57,450 nucleotides of DNA from Oscillospiraceae bacterium (GTDB taxonomy: Bacteria > Bacillota > Clostridia > Oscillospirales > Oscillospiraceae), in contig JAFSRZ010000022.1 in the NCBI GenBank assembly GCA_017445875.1, forward strand, positions 1-57,450, given 5' to 3'. Positions 42,611 through 53,883 of the stretch are shown here, in pieces; within the stretch, counting starts at the first letter, position 1, and each line of letters starts with the position of its first letter. A program made the position numbers and the translations under genes. Below the pieces are notes generated by a model. It did no database searches. It was not told where the DNA came from and saw nothing but the letters and a program-made list of their open reading frames with translations.

Positions 42611-43894
42611 ATGACGAATGTCAAGAAAATCTGGAAATTCCTGTCCTCCATGCGTTTCGCAATCATTTTACTGGCGCTTCTGGCGGTGTCCTGCGCGGTG
42701 TCAAGCCTCGTCACGCAAGGACAGACTTATGAATGGTACGCGGCGCGTTACTCCCCACGGACAGCGGCAGTCATTTTAGCGCTTCATCTCGACGACGCCT
42801 TCCATAGTTGGTGGTTCGTACTGCTCAGCGCGTTTCTGGTACTGAATCTGCTCTTGTGCAATCTGCTCCGGTTCCCGGCGCTCTACCGCCGCACCCGTGA
42901 CACCGTAATCCGTCCCGACGCCCCCTCCGACGCGCAAGCGGAAAATGTACAGAACCCGGAAGCGGTCTTTTCGGCTCTGCGGATGTCGCGTGTACGGCGT
43001 ACGACCACCGGCGACGGGCGCGAATTGTGGTACGCGTTCAAGAATCGGGCGGGATTGTGGGGCGCGTGGATTTGTCACTTGGGGATACTGTTCCTGATAC
43101 TGGGTTTCAGTCTAGGACAGGCCACGCGTCAGGAATACGCCGTCTACGGCGTACCCGGACAGACACGCGCCGTCGCCGACACCGGTTTGAGCGTCACTAT
43201 CGACGATTTCCGCGTAGACCTGCGCGACGACGACACAGTAGAACAGTATACGGCGGACATCACGGTGACAAACACGGATTCGGTACGGGAAAGCGCGTCC
43301 GTAAGTGTCAACGCCCCGGCGCGGCTGTTCGGCATGACCTTCTATCAGAACTCGACCGGCTGGGCGGCGACTGTCCGTATCACGGAGAACGGCGAGCCGC
43401 TACAGGAACAAGTTCTTTGTGCCGGGGAATATGTCCCGGTCTCCGACAAGCCCGAACTCGTGATTTATTTCACCGCCTTCTATCCCGACTACGAACTGAT
43501 TCCCGGACAGGGGCCGCATACCCGTTCCGGACAATTGAACAATCCCGCTTATCTCTACACGGTCTATTATCACGGGGAAATCCTCGGCATGAATGCCCTC
43601 ATGGAGGGAGAAGAACTGACTATTGACGAGTATACCGTCACATTCTCCGAACCCCAAAATTACACGCTGATTCAGATAAAACGGGATTCTTTCGCGTGGC
43701 TGGCGCTCATCGGCGGACTGGTGCTGACACTCGGACTGTTTTTAGCGTTCTACGTTCAGCCCGTGACACTCTGGGCGGTACGCACTCAAACCGGCTGGAC
43801 AGTCTCCGGCGTTTGTAAAAAGGGCGGCGTCCTGTTCCGCGAACAGTTCACACGCGCCGTCAGTCAAGGGGGAAATCAAGTTGCTTTACGTTGA
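42611..43894 (+). CDS. resB: Cytochrome c biogenesis protein ResB/Ccs1
   Basis: 427 residues. Typical ResB start (KIWKFLSSMRFAIILLALLA) with three N-terminal membrane helices, the SLGQATRQEYAV region, a large extracytoplasmic domain (about 175-350) and a C-terminal helix (ALIGGLVLTLGLFLAFYV). With CcsA it forms the system II haem lyase that attaches haem to CXXCH proteins such as NrfA. AAGGAAAG precedes the ATG. ccsA begins inside its last codons. Confidence 0.93.
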   Translation: MTNVKKIWKFLSSMRFAIILLALLAVSCAVSSLVTQGQTYEWYAARYSPRTAAVILALHLDDAFHSWWFVLLSAFLVLNLLLCNLLRFPALYRRTRDTVIRPDAPSDAQAENVQNPEAVFSALRMSRVRRTTTGDGRELWYAFKNRAGLWGAWICHLGILFLILGFSLGQATRQEYAVYGVPGQTRAVADTGLSVTIDDFRVDLRDDDTVEQYTADITVTNTDSVRESASVSVNAPARLFGMTFYQNSTGWAATVRITENGEPLQEQVLCAGEYVPVSDKPELVIYFTAFYPDYELIPGQGPHTRSGQLNNPAYLYTVYYHGEILGMNALMEGEELTIDEYTVTFSEPQNYTLIQIKRDSFAWLALIGGLVLTLGLFLAFYVQPVTLWAVRTQTGWTVSGVCKKGGVLFREQFTRAVSQGGNQVALR

Positions 43895-44696
43895 AAACAC
43901 ATTCTTTACGGCGGTCATGCTTTTGTACTTCGCCTCGATGATATTCTATTTCCTGTTCGTGGCGGTCAAGCGTGACAACCTCTCCCGCGTGGCGCTGGTT
44001 TTGCAGACAGTCGGCTTTGCGCTTCACACTGTCGCCCTGATTTATCGCGGCGTCACGGCCGGACGCCTCCCCATGACCAATCAATATGAGTTCGCCACGT
44101 CCTTCGCGTGGGGTCTGACACTCGTCAGCCTGATATTTGTTATCCGGTTCCGCTTCCCGGTGCTGGGCGTGTTCGCCGCGCCGGTGACGTTCCTTGTCAT
44201 CGGCTACGCCGCCATGCAGTCGAAAGAAGTCAAGGAACTTATGCCCGCTTTGCGCAGTCGCTGGCTTGTGTTCCACGTCTCCACGGTGATTGTCGCCTAT
44301 GGCGCGTTCGGGGTGTCGTTCGTGCTGGCGGTGATTTTCCTGTTGCGCGACCGCGTCGCAAAGGGCGGCTTCCTTGACACCCACATCCCCTCCAACGAGA
44401 AACTTGACATTATCAGTTACCGGAGCGTGGCGCTGGGACTGCTCTTTCTGACATTTACGATTGTCACGGGGGCAATCTGGGCGGAACAGGCGTGGGGCAG
44501 TTACTGGTCTTGGGACCCTAAAGAAACGTGGTCGCTTGTGACATGGATTGTCTACGCCGCGTATTTGCATTTACGCTTACGGCGCGGGTGGCAGGGAAAA
44601 TCCGCCGCGTTATTCGCCGCGTTAGGCTTCGTGTGCGTCATGTTTACCTATATCGGCGTGAATACGTTCCTTCCGGGCATTCACAGTTACGCCTGA
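43881..44696 (+). CDS. ccsA: Cytochrome c biogenesis protein CcsA/ResC
   Basis: 271 residues, about eight membrane helices. It has the haem-handling WWD motif WGSYWSWDPKETWSLVTW near residue 210 and conserved His residues (for example WLVFHVSTVIVAYGAF). It is the haem channel/lyase partner of ResB. The TTG start at 43881 lies 14 bases inside resB and follows AAGGGGG at proper spacing, so the pair are co-translated. Confidence 0.94.
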   Translation: MLYVENTFFTAVMLLYFASMIFYFLFVAVKRDNLSRVALVLQTVGFALHTVALIYRGVTAGRLPMTNQYEFATSFAWGLTLVSLIFVIRFRFPVLGVFAAPVTFLVIGYAAMQSKEVKELMPALRSRWLVFHVSTVIVAYGAFGVSFVLAVIFLLRDRVAKGGFLDTHIPSNEKLDIISYRSVALGLLFLTFTIVTGAIWAEQAWGSYWSWDPKETWSLVTWIVYAAYLHLRLRRGWQGKSAALFAALGFVCVMFTYIGVNTFLPGIHSYA

Positions 44697-44707
44697 CAGA
44701 AACGGGA

Positions 44708-44725
44708 CGGCCTTTCATCAGGCCG
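44708..44725. terminator. Terminator between converging ccsA and GGDEF-EIIC genes
   Basis: CGGCCT / AGGCCG stem with a TTCATC loop. Flanking GGG/CCC can extend it past one bulge, then CGTTTT. Confidence 0.5.
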
Positions 44726-44742
44726 CCCCGCGTTTTGACTTG

Positions 44743-47013
44743 TCATGAGTTTTTGCGTTCTTTTTTCCAGAGGCCTAACAGAACGGCGGTCACGAGTGAC
44801 CCGACGCCCAAAGCGACAATATACAGCAGCGGACGCCCCATCACGGGCAGGACGAAAATTCCGCCGTGCGGCGCGGGAAGCGTACAGCCGAACAGCATGG
44901 ACAGTCCGCCCGCGACGCCCGCACCCGCCATACAGCACGGTATCACCCGGAAAACGTCCGTGAACACGTACGGCAACGCCCCCTCCGTGATAAACGACAG
45001 TCCCATGAACAGCGTACCGGGGCCGCGTTCCCACTCGTATTCCGAATACTTGCCGCGGAACAGCGCCATAGACAGGAAAATCCCAATCGGCGGCACCATG
45101 CCCCCCGCCATCACCGCCGCCATTACGTCGGTATAGCCCATGTCAAGTCCGCGTATGCCGTACTGGTAGGCGACTTTGTTGAGAATGCCGCCCATGTCCG
45201 AGGCCATCATCATCCCGGAGAGCGTCCCCGCCAGCACGGTATTTTTCCGTATGACGAATGTCAGAAGCGCGGTAAGCAGTTCCCCCACCGCCTTGGAAAC
45301 CGGCGTGATTATCAGCCACGACACCAGTTGCATGAACAGCAGATTGAACACCGGATAAATGACAATCGGCGCGGCCTTGCGTACGAATTTCGGGAGCCAG
45401 CCCGTGAACTGCCGCATTTCACTGGTCAGAATCCCGGCGGCGAATCCCGCCACCATCGCCCCGATAAATCCCGAATGACTGTCAATGGTCATGTACCCGC
45501 CGACGAACCCCGCCATAAACGCTTCCTCTCCGGCGATTCCGTAGGCCATGAACCCGGCAAAGACAGGAAGCATGAAATTAAAAGTTGTGCTTCCGATTTG
45601 TTGCAGAACCGCCGCCGTAGAGGTAATCGAGCCCAACCGGGCGCGGGTCGCCAGCGGGAGCGCGGAGAGGTCAAGCGAGGCCGCGTCGAACAGAAACGCC
45701 AGCCCGATGAGAATGCCGCCTCCCGCCACAAACGGCGCCATCCAGCGTACGCCTAAAATCGTACTTTTAATCAGGTGTTCCCGCACGTATGCCATGAACC
45801 GTTCCCGGAAATGGGTTCCCGGACGCGCCGCGACTGTCCGGGGACGTTCCGCCGCCTTCTGCGGAATCACGAACGATTCCGCGTGGACAATCGCCTTTTC
45901 GACCTTGGATTTGACCGCCCCCGCCAGTTCCATGACCGGAACAACGCTTCCCCGGTAGAGGCTTGCCCGGTTCCGTCCGGCCTCTTTCGACTTGTACAAC
46001 GCCGCGTCCGCCTTTTCCGACAGTTTCGCCAGCGTCACGCCCTGTACAACCGGCGTCACGCCCGCGCTGATTGTCATACGGAATCCCTCTTCCGGTTCCG
46101 ACGCCTCCATGACCCGGCAGAGTTCGGAAAGCGCCGCTAAAGCGTCCTCACCGTCCAGCGGCAGAACTCCGATGAACTCGTCACCGCCCCAGCGTCCGGC
46201 GAAGCCGCCCTTGTCGCGTATCATGTCCTGAATCCGCGCCGACAACAGCCGGAGGGCATTGTCTCCCGCCGCGTGACCGTAGTTGTCGTTAATCTGCTTG
46301 AAAAAGTCGATGTCGAGCAGGAAAAGCGACGATTCCGGGATGTGTTCGGCGTCCATGAACTCCCTGAAGCCCACATTGAACGATTTCCGGTTCCGAAGGC
46401 CTGTCAACTCGTCGGTGGTCGCGTACCGGATGATTTCGCGGCGGTACTTGATGATGATATTCACAATCAGCACCGTGATAATCCCCATCAGAATGAAGTC
46501 CAAGCCTATCAGCAACATCAACTGCCGCCGCTGAACCGCCTGCAAGGCGCGTCCCTGATGAATGAGCGTCAGAGAGAACGCGCCGCCATACAGAGGCCGT
46601 ACAATACAACAGTCCTGCGCCAGATAAAACACATTTTTTCGTCCCATCCAGAAGAGAACACCGTTTTCCGGCACATTTTCGGGACGTTGCCGGGTGTCCG
46701 CCTCGCCGCTGTCATAGCACACATTCCCGTCCGCGTCCGTAATCCAGAAACGCATACGGAAAGAATCCCCGTTTTCCTGAAAAAAGGAATCCACCATTTC
46801 GCGGGAAATCGTCCCGGCGCGGATGTCGTCCGGGGAGATATGCGACTCGAAGCCTTCCACCAAAACAGAGGAAAGCATATTTGTTTCTGTTTCCGCGGAA
46901 ACGCGCAGGGCGTCCGTACTCAGGGCGGAGAAAATGAGGGCGTTGCCGATAAAGGCGGCGGCGATAATTGCCAGTATCATGACAATCTGAACGTTGCGGT
47001 TTCGTTCTTTCAT
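44743..47013 (-). CDS. Membrane diguanylate cyclase fused to PTS fructose-type EIIC
   Basis: 756 residues in one uninterrupted frame. TM1 (about 9-31), an extracytoplasmic sensor region (32-163), TM2 (about 165-188) and a GGDEF domain (about 198-355) with an intact GGDEF at 276-280 and no RxxD inhibitory site before it. After a 55-residue linker, an EIIC permease domain (about 410-750) has FMAYGIAGEEAFMAGFVGG and the fructose-family GLSFITEGALPYVFTDVFRV and TLPAPHGGIFV. EIIA and EIIB are absent. It probably makes c-di-GMP in response to a sugar or to EIIC state (inference). Confidence 0.9.
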   Translation of the reverse strand: MKERNRNVQIVMILAIIAAAFIGNALIFSALSTDALRVSAETETNMLSSVLVEGFESHISPDDIRAGTISREMVDSFFQENGDSFRMRFWITDADGNVCYDSGEADTRQRPENVPENGVLFWMGRKNVFYLAQDCCIVRPLYGGAFSLTLIHQGRALQAVQRRQLMLLIGLDFILMGIITVLIVNIIIKYRREIIRYATTDELTGLRNRKSFNVGFREFMDAEHIPESSLFLLDIDFFKQINDNYGHAAGDNALRLLSARIQDMIRDKGGFAGRWGGDEFIGVLPLDGEDALAALSELCRVMEASEPEEGFRMTISAGVTPVVQGVTLAKLSEKADAALYKSKEAGRNRASLYRGSVVPVMELAGAVKSKVEKAIVHAESFVIPQKAAERPRTVAARPGTHFRERFMAYVREHLIKSTILGVRWMAPFVAGGGILIGLAFLFDAASLDLSALPLATRARLGSITSTAAVLQQIGSTTFNFMLPVFAGFMAYGIAGEEAFMAGFVGGYMTIDSHSGFIGAMVAGFAAGILTSEMRQFTGWLPKFVRKAAPIVIYPVFNLLFMQLVSWLIITPVSKAVGELLTALLTFVIRKNTVLAGTLSGMMMASDMGGILNKVAYQYGIRGLDMGYTDVMAAVMAGGMVPPIGIFLSMALFRGKYSEYEWERGPGTLFMGLSFITEGALPYVFTDVFRVIPCCMAGAGVAGGLSMLFGCTLPAPHGGIFVLPVMGRPLLYIVALGVGSLVTAVLLGLWKKERKNS

Positions 47014-47045
47014 GGGCGTTCACTCCCCGGAAACAGATTTGATTG

Positions 47046-47074
47046 ATTATAACACAGCCTTTCTTTTTTGTACA
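47046..47074 (-). promoter_or_regulatory. Promoter for the GGDEF-EIIC gene
   Basis: Minus strand: -10 TATAAT (47046-47051), 17-bp spacer, weak -35 TGTACA (47069-47074). Confidence 0.55.
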
Positions 47075-47182
47075 GGGGGCGCGGCGGATTTTACATATTC
47101 TTAAAAAGTTGGCGTTTCCTCGTTGTGGGATATCGCACAAAAATGTATATCTGGGCGTTTGTCGGTATTAAGAACAAAACAA

Positions 47183-47207
47183 ACGTCCCGCCGCCGGGAA
47201 CGGGACG
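47183..47207 (-). terminator. Terminator of the khpA/metallophosphoesterase side
   Basis: Minus strand stem CGTCCCG (47201-47207) / CGGGACG (47184-47190), followed by the T-rich run TTTGTTTTGTTC. It lies just after the phosphoesterase stop. Confidence 0.75.
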
Positions 47208-47217
47208 CCTGTTATTC

Positions 47218-47982
47218 TCATGTTTCAAGTTGGATGATACGGTCATAGAGAAGTATGTAACGGTTCTCAATGACATAGTTGCCGTGATAGTGTCCGAAAA
47301 ACCAGCAGTCGAACGTACACTTCCGGGAGACCTCTTCCAGAAAGTCGGTCAGCGCGTTGACCAGATAGGAGCCGGTCGCCTGCGCTTCTTTGAGGTCGAA
47401 CAGATTTTGTATGGACGTGGGCGCGCAATGCGTCACGATGTAGTCCACAGACCATCCGGCGCGTTCCAGTGTCTCCCGTGCGGCGCGGTACTCGTCCTCC
47501 GACGGCAGTTCCTGCGGCCACCACGTTTCGCCGCGTATCCAGTAGACGTTTTTCCGGTACTCGTGCCACTTCCGCCGGACGGCAAACAGCGGGTCGGCGC
47601 GTTCCAAAACCGGAATGTCCCGACTACTCGCCCCGCCCATCGTGAAGAAGCGTTTGCCGTCGAGGTTGAATATCTGTCCGCGCTGTAACAGTCGGATAGA
47701 AGGCCGTACGCGCCGCGTCAGGCCGCCGTGCCACTCCTCAACCGGACACATCGACAGGCGCGTGTAGTTCTCGTGATTGCCCGACACAAACAGTGTCGTA
47801 AACGGACGGGCGTCGAGCCAGTCCAACAACTCCGCCTCTTCCGGACTGCCGTCCCAGACGCCGCCGAAGTCGCCGCATATGACCACGTAATCCGTTTTTT
47901 GTAACCCGGACTGTTCCGGGAAAGCGTCCTCCTGAAACCGGGAGAAATCCCGGTGGGTGTCGCCCGTGAGATAAATTGACAT
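47218..47982 (-). CDS. Calcineurin-like metallophosphoesterase
   Basis: 254 residues. The metal motifs are in order: YLTGDTHRDF (D-x-H), VVICGDFGGVW (GD), FVSGNHENY (GNHE), IVTHCAP (H) and WFFGHYHGN (GHxH). All are intact, so hydrolysis of a phosphoester is expected; the substrate is unknown. The ATG at 47982 follows GAGGAGAAA. It lies 73 bases after khpA, where rimM-trmD-rplS are common in Firmicutes, so it may be read from the ylxM-ffh promoter. Confidence 0.9.
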   Translation of the reverse strand: MSIYLTGDTHRDFSRFQEDAFPEQSGLQKTDYVVICGDFGGVWDGSPEEAELLDWLDARPFTTLFVSGNHENYTRLSMCPVEEWHGGLTRRVRPSIRLLQRGQIFNLDGKRFFTMGGASSRDIPVLERADPLFAVRRKWHEYRKNVYWIRGETWWPQELPSEDEYRAARETLERAGWSVDYIVTHCAPTSIQNLFDLKEAQATGSYLVNALTDFLEEVSRKCTFDCWFFGHYHGNYVIENRYILLYDRIIQLET

Positions 47983-48055
47983 GGGATTTCTCCTCAATTT
48001 CTCCGAAAACGGCGGAAAGTCCCCCGGCACGAAGCCGGAAAGACTTCCCAAAACC

Positions 48056-48286
48056 TCAGTCCACGATGTCCACGGAAACACGCTGTCCGGCCCGCTGACC
48101 GCATGCGTAAAGGAGTTTCCGAATTTCGCGGGCAATGCGTCCCTGTCGTCCGATGACCTTGCCCATGTCGTCGGGCGCGACGCGCAGTTCAAGCGTCAAC
48201 TCTTGGTCGCGCTGGACTTCCGTCACGCTGACGGCGTCGGGGTGTTCCACAAGGTTCCGCGCAATGTAGATTAATAAATCTTTCAT
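48056..48286 (-). CDS. khpA: KH-domain RNA-binding protein KhpA
   Basis: 76-residue single KH domain. The nucleic-acid-binding GxxG loop is GRQG in MGKVIGRQGRIAREIRKLL. KhpA pairs with KhpB/EloR in Gram-positives and affects cell elongation and RNA binding. CGGAGG precedes the ATG, and it follows rpsP by 13 bases in the standard ffh-rpsP-khpA order. Confidence 0.93.
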   Translation of the reverse strand: MKDLLIYIARNLVEHPDAVSVTEVQRDQELTLELRVAPDDMGKVIGRQGRIAREIRKLLYACGQRAGQRVSVDIVD

Positions 48287-48299
48287 GCGTCCTCCGGAA

Positions 48300-48542
48300 T
48301 CAGCTCAGAACCTCGACTTTTTTGAGCAGGGAGCGGACAGTATCCGTGGGCTGTGCGCCGGACTTAATCCACGCCTTGGCGCGGTCGGTGTCGAGCTTGA
48401 TTTCCGCCGGGGACACACACGGATTGTAGGTGCCTAATTCCTCGATGAAGCGTCCGTCACGGGGGAAACGGGAATCCGCCACGACGACGCGGTAGAAAGG
48501 TGCCTTTTTCGCGCCCATGCGGCGCAGTCTGATTTTAACCAT
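48300..48542 (-). CDS. rpsP: 30S ribosomal protein S16
   Basis: 80-residue S16 ([40 protein letters not shown]). It binds 16S rRNA in the small-subunit body. TTGGAGG precedes the ATG. It lies between ffh and khpA in the same operon. Confidence 0.97.
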   Translation of the reverse strand: MVKIRLRRMGAKKAPFYRVVVADSRFPRDGRFIEELGTYNPCVSPAEIKLDTDRAKAWIKSGAQPTDTVRSLLKKVEVLS

Positions 48543-48621
48543 GGTAAACCTCCAAAAGTCAATCCATACATAAGACGGAATATCTATAAACGTGCGAAAG
48601 ACGCTTATATACTGTTGAGTG

Positions 48622-50010
48622 TTATTTCAGGCGCTTTTTCCGCCCGAATCCGTACATTTTCCCGGCACCACGCGGCGCGCCGCCGCGTGCGGGCGGCATG
48701 AATCCGCCCCGGCTGCCCTTGCTGTTCATCTGCCGCGTGAACTGCTGTAACATCTCGTACTGTTTCAAAAGCCGGTTCACGTCCGACACTTCCTGCCCAC
48801 ATCCGGCGGCAATGCGCCGTTTCCGACTCGCGCCTAAAATCTGCGGGTTCTCGCGCTCCTCCATCGTCATGGACTGTATAATGGCCTCCGTGCGCGTGAA
48901 CTGCTTTTCGTCGATGTTCGCGCCCTGTAACTGCCGTCCTAACTCGCCGGGGAGAAGGCCTAACAGGTTGCTCAAATTGCCCATGTTCCGCATTTGGTGA
49001 AGCTGTTCGTAGTAGTCCTGCAACGTAAACTGGTTTTTGCGGAGTTTGGCTTCCAGTTTTGCGGCCTGTTTTTCGTCGTAGGCGGCTTCGGCCTTCTCAA
49101 TCAGGGAGAGCATGTCGCCCATGCCCAGAATGCGCGACGCCATTCTATCGGGGTAAAACGGCTCAATCATGTCGAGCTTTTCGCCGGTGCCGACAAACTT
49201 GACCGGCTTGCCCGTCGCGGCACGTATCGACAACGCCGCGCCGCCTCTGGCGTCGCCGTCCAGCTTCGTGAGGACAACGCCGTCAATGCCTAACGCCTTG
49301 TCGAACGCCGTCGCGGCGTTCACGGCGTCCTGTCCGGTCATGGCGTCGACGACCAGTAGAATTTCCTGCGGGTGTACGGCCTGCTTCATGCGCTTTAACT
49401 CGTCCATGAGTGTTTCGTCGATGTGCAGGCGTCCGGCGGTGTCGAGAAAGACAAGGTCATAGCCGTGGTCTCTGGCCTCTTTCAAGGCGTGTTCGGCAAT
49501 TTTGACGGGGTTGCCCTGTCCCTCGTCGAACACGGGCAAGTTTAACTGTCCGCCCACGACCCGCAACTGTTCGATAGCCGCCGGGCGGTACACGTCGCAA
49601 GCCGCAAGCAACGGGCGTCTGCCGTTCTGCTTGCGCAACATCCCCGCGAGTTTCGCCGTGGTTGTGGTCTTGCCCGCGCCCTGTAGGCCTACCATCATGA
49701 CCACTGTCGGGCCGCTGGAGGCCATGGACAGTTTCGCCGTCGCGCCGCCCATTAACTGTGTCAGTTCCTCGTTGACGATTTTGACGACCTGCTGGGCGGG
49801 CGTCAGACTGCCTAAAACGTCAGTCCCCACACAGCGTTCCGTGACCGTCGCCACAAAGTCCTTGACGACTTTGTAACTGACATCGGCTTCCAGCAGTGCC
49901 AGCCGCACTTCCCGCATGGCGTCGCGGACATCCTTTTCAGTCAGGCGGCCTTTTCCGCGCAGACGCTTGAACGCCGCGCTGAGTTTTTCCGTCAATCCCT
50001 CAAAGGCCAT
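48622..50010 (-). CDS. ffh: Signal recognition particle GTPase Ffh
   Basis: 462 residues with N, G and M domains. G-domain motifs: [16 protein letters not shown] (about 106), [10 protein letters not shown] and [14 protein letters not shown]. The Met-rich M domain ([12 protein letters not shown] onward, ending in a basic FGRKKRLK tail) binds SRP RNA and signal sequences. AAGGAG precedes the ATG. It follows ylxM by 4 bases. No SRP RNA gene was found in the window. Confidence 0.97.
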   Translation of the reverse strand: MAFEGLTEKLSAAFKRLRGKGRLTEKDVRDAMREVRLALLEADVSYKVVKDFVATVTERCVGTDVLGSLTPAQQVVKIVNEELTQLMGGATAKLSMASSGPTVVMMVGLQGAGKTTTTAKLAGMLRKQNGRRPLLAACDVYRPAAIEQLRVVGGQLNLPVFDEGQGNPVKIAEHALKEARDHGYDLVFLDTAGRLHIDETLMDELKRMKQAVHPQEILLVVDAMTGQDAVNAATAFDKALGIDGVVLTKLDGDARGGAALSIRAATGKPVKFVGTGEKLDMIEPFYPDRMASRILGMGDMLSLIEKAEAAYDEKQAAKLEAKLRKNQFTLQDYYEQLHQMRNMGNLSNLLGLLPGELGRQLQGANIDEKQFTRTEAIIQSMTMEERENPQILGASRKRRIAAGCGQEVSDVNRLLKQYEMLQQFTRQMNSKGSRGGFMPPARGGAPRGAGKMYGFGRKKRLK

Positions 50011-50014
50011 ACTA

Positions 50015-50380
50015 TCACTCCTTCAAGGCACCGGCGTCGTCGGCAATCCGGTCGGCCAGTTCGCTGATTTGCGGGTCAAAATACTGTAACGCGTTGAGTT
50101 CCTTGATTTTCACGGCGGACGCGGAAATCTCGTCCAGCAAAGGCCGCTGGGACTGGAAACGCTTAATAATGCCGGTTTTGTCCTCAATTTCCTGCATGGT
50201 ATTCTCGGCGCGGACAATGACATCCCGTACGCCCTGCCGCGTAATGCCGTTGTTCTCGGCGATTTCGGCAAGGGACAGGTCCTCATTGTAGTAAAGGTCG
50301 AAAAACTCCTTCTGCCGGGGGGTCAACAGTTCCCCGTAGAAATCATAGAGCATGGACATTCTGTAAGTCTGGTTTTTCAC
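50015..50380 (-). CDS. ylxM: YlxM, SRP-associated helix-turn-helix protein
   Basis: 121-residue UPF0122/YlxM protein: YRMSMLYDFYGELLTPRQKE, then LSLAEIAENNGITRQGVRDVI (a sigma-like HTH) and a helical tail. YlxM modulates the SRP GTPase in streptococci and is normally encoded just before ffh, as here. The start is GTG with GAGGCG about 11 bases upstream. Confidence 0.93.
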   Translation of the reverse strand: MKNQTYRMSMLYDFYGELLTPRQKEFFDLYYNEDLSLAEIAENNGITRQGVRDVIVRAENTMQEIEDKTGIIKRFQSQRPLLDEISASAVKIKELNALQYFDPQISELADRIADDAGALKE

Positions 50381-50432
50381 TGGTAAATCGCCTCATTTCT
50401 GTGAAGTTTCACACCTTTACAAGACGCTTTAC

Positions 50433-50461
50433 AGTTTACATGAAAAACAAAAACTTGTCAA
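50433..50461 (-). promoter_or_regulatory. Promoter for ylxM-ffh-rpsP-khpA
   Basis: Minus strand: -35 TTGACA (50456-50461), 17-bp spacer, -10 TAAACT (50433-50438). A TGTGAA-GT-TTCACA palindrome lies in the leader at 50400-50413. Confidence 0.75.
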
Positions 50462-50660
50462 GAGGATTTCCCGTTACAATTCGTAAACAAATTGTGAATG
50501 AACAGCTACAGACTGGAAAAAAAGGTGGAACAAACCTGAAACACCGGTAAAATGTCCCGCAATCCCTTGTGAAATCCGCGCTGTAATGGGAAATCCCTTT
50601 GCAGATACATGGGAAAATATGGAATTTATCCGCCCTCTGCCGCCTGTGGCGAAAACAAAG

Positions 50661-50712
50661 CCCCCTCTGTCGCCTGCGGCGACATCTCCCCCGGAGGGGG
50701 CGACAAGAGTAC
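50661..50712 (+). repeat. Second dispersed palindrome type
   Basis: Contains CCCCCTCTGTCGCC, a GTCGCC-tgc-GGCGAC hairpin and a CTCCCCCGGAGGGGG hairpin. It shares CCCCTCTGTCGCC with 2778-2807 and, inverted, CCTCTGTCG with 54437-54484. It lies in the 927-base gap 50381-51307, which holds no convincing gene. Confidence 0.55.
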
Positions 50713-50777
50713 CCGTCCGCAAGACACACGCCGCACACTTCACGGAACAATGTTCCCACACGGTACGCGGTCTCTTG

Positions 50778-50822
50778 CCCTCCCCCTCTGGGGGAGGGTG
50801 GCGCGTCAGCGCCGGGTGGGGG
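50778..50822 (+). repeat. Dispersed double-hairpin element, copy 3
   Basis: CCCTCCCCC-tct-GGGGGAGGG hairpin followed by GGCGCG-tca-GCGCC and GGGTGGGGG. It is near-identical in plan to copies at 10-56 (inverted) and 21881-21927. Confidence 0.75.
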
Positions 50823-50915
50823 TACACGAGGCTTTGGAGAGTTTTCAAAAATCCGCTTTCTTTTTAGGCGATATCACGAAATTTCCTTTTTCGCGGCGAA
50901 ACGGGAAAAAAACGC

Positions 50916-50944
50916 TTGCAATTTTCGCCGTTATCCGGCATAAT
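50916..50944 (+). promoter_or_regulatory. Promoter without a following gene
   Basis: -35 TTGCAA (50916-50921), 17-bp spacer, -10 CATAAT (50939-50944). No ORF with a ribosome site follows for more than 300 bases; a structured RNA may be the product. Confidence 0.5.
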
Positions 50945-50950
50945 AAAACC

Positions 50951-53195
<2,245 letters not shown>

Positions 53196-53258
53196 TTTGT
53201 CCGAAAACAAGGCGTGTTGACGGGAATCCCCGCGACATACGCTCCAACAACAAGCAAG

Positions 53259-53283
53259 CGCCCGTCGGATTTCCCGGCGGGCG
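53259..53283 (+). terminator. Hairpin after gapA
   Basis: CGCCCGTCGG (53259-53268) pairs with CCGGCGGGCG (53274-53283) including one wobble. TTACAAT follows, so the U-run is poor. The same TTACAAT supplies a possible -10 box for the TIR-like gene. Confidence 0.5.
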
Positions 53284-53303
53284 TTACAATAGGGAGAACA
53301 GAC

Positions 53304-53882
53304 ATGAACATTTCTGTTTTTTTGAGTTATTCCAGACCGTATACAGAAGCCCAGAAAAGTTTCAAAGAGGGCGTTTCCAAGTATTTGGATGATTATCTTG
53401 GCTTTTCAGCGCGTACGTTAGGAGACACAGATTATGACCCGGACGAGCCGCTGACTGCCTGTCGCCGACTGATGGTAGAATGCAATGGTTTGATTACGCT
53501 GGCATTCCGTCGCTATTACCTTGAAAAAGGCTTTGAATATGCAGATAATAGCAATCAAGGGCAGTTAGACGACAAAAAGACAAAAAAACCCATCGAACCC
53601 AAACCGCTTAATGAGATATATTTTACCAGTCCATGGTGTCAGATTGAAGCGGCTATGGCATTTTCTTTGGGATTGCCTATTTTGGTACTCCGCGAGCGTG
53701 GAGTTAGCCCCAGAGGTTTGATGAAAAAGGGCATTTCCGGGATTTACCTTCCTGAGTTCGATTTGGATAAAGGTGGTGAAAACTACCTTGAGACGCAGGA
53801 ATGGAAAGAAATCAGTAATGAGTGGAGCGGTTTAGTTCGTGCCGTAAGACGTGCGAAAGGCTACCCGCACCGTGTGTATTAA
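53304..53882 (+). CDS. TIR-like domain protein
   Basis: 192 residues. It begins NISVFLSYSRPYTEAQKSF (first strand and loop of a TIR fold), with CNGLITLAFRRYYLEKG in the middle and the TIR-typical TSPWCQIEAAMAFSLGLPIL (about 108-127), in which Glu about 115 would be the catalytic residue. Bacterial TIR proteins often degrade NAD+ or make cADPR-type signals in phage defence. The gene is visibly more AT-rich than its surroundings, suggesting transfer. A GGGAG site precedes the ATG. It ends 1 base from the converging next gene. Confidence 0.75.
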   Translation: MNISVFLSYSRPYTEAQKSFKEGVSKYLDDYLGFSARTLGDTDYDPDEPLTACRRLMVECNGLITLAFRRYYLEKGFEYADNSNQGQLDDKKTKKPIEPKPLNEIYFTSPWCQIEAAMAFSLGLPILVLRERGVSPRGLMKKGISGIYLPEFDLDKGGENYLETQEWKEISNEWSGLVRAVRRAKGYPHRVY

Positions 53883-53883
53883 T

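Noticed and set aside
53304..53882. Standard Thoeris system
   Set aside because: A TIR-like protein is present but no ThsA-type SIR2-SLOG or macro-domain gene; at best a related logic.
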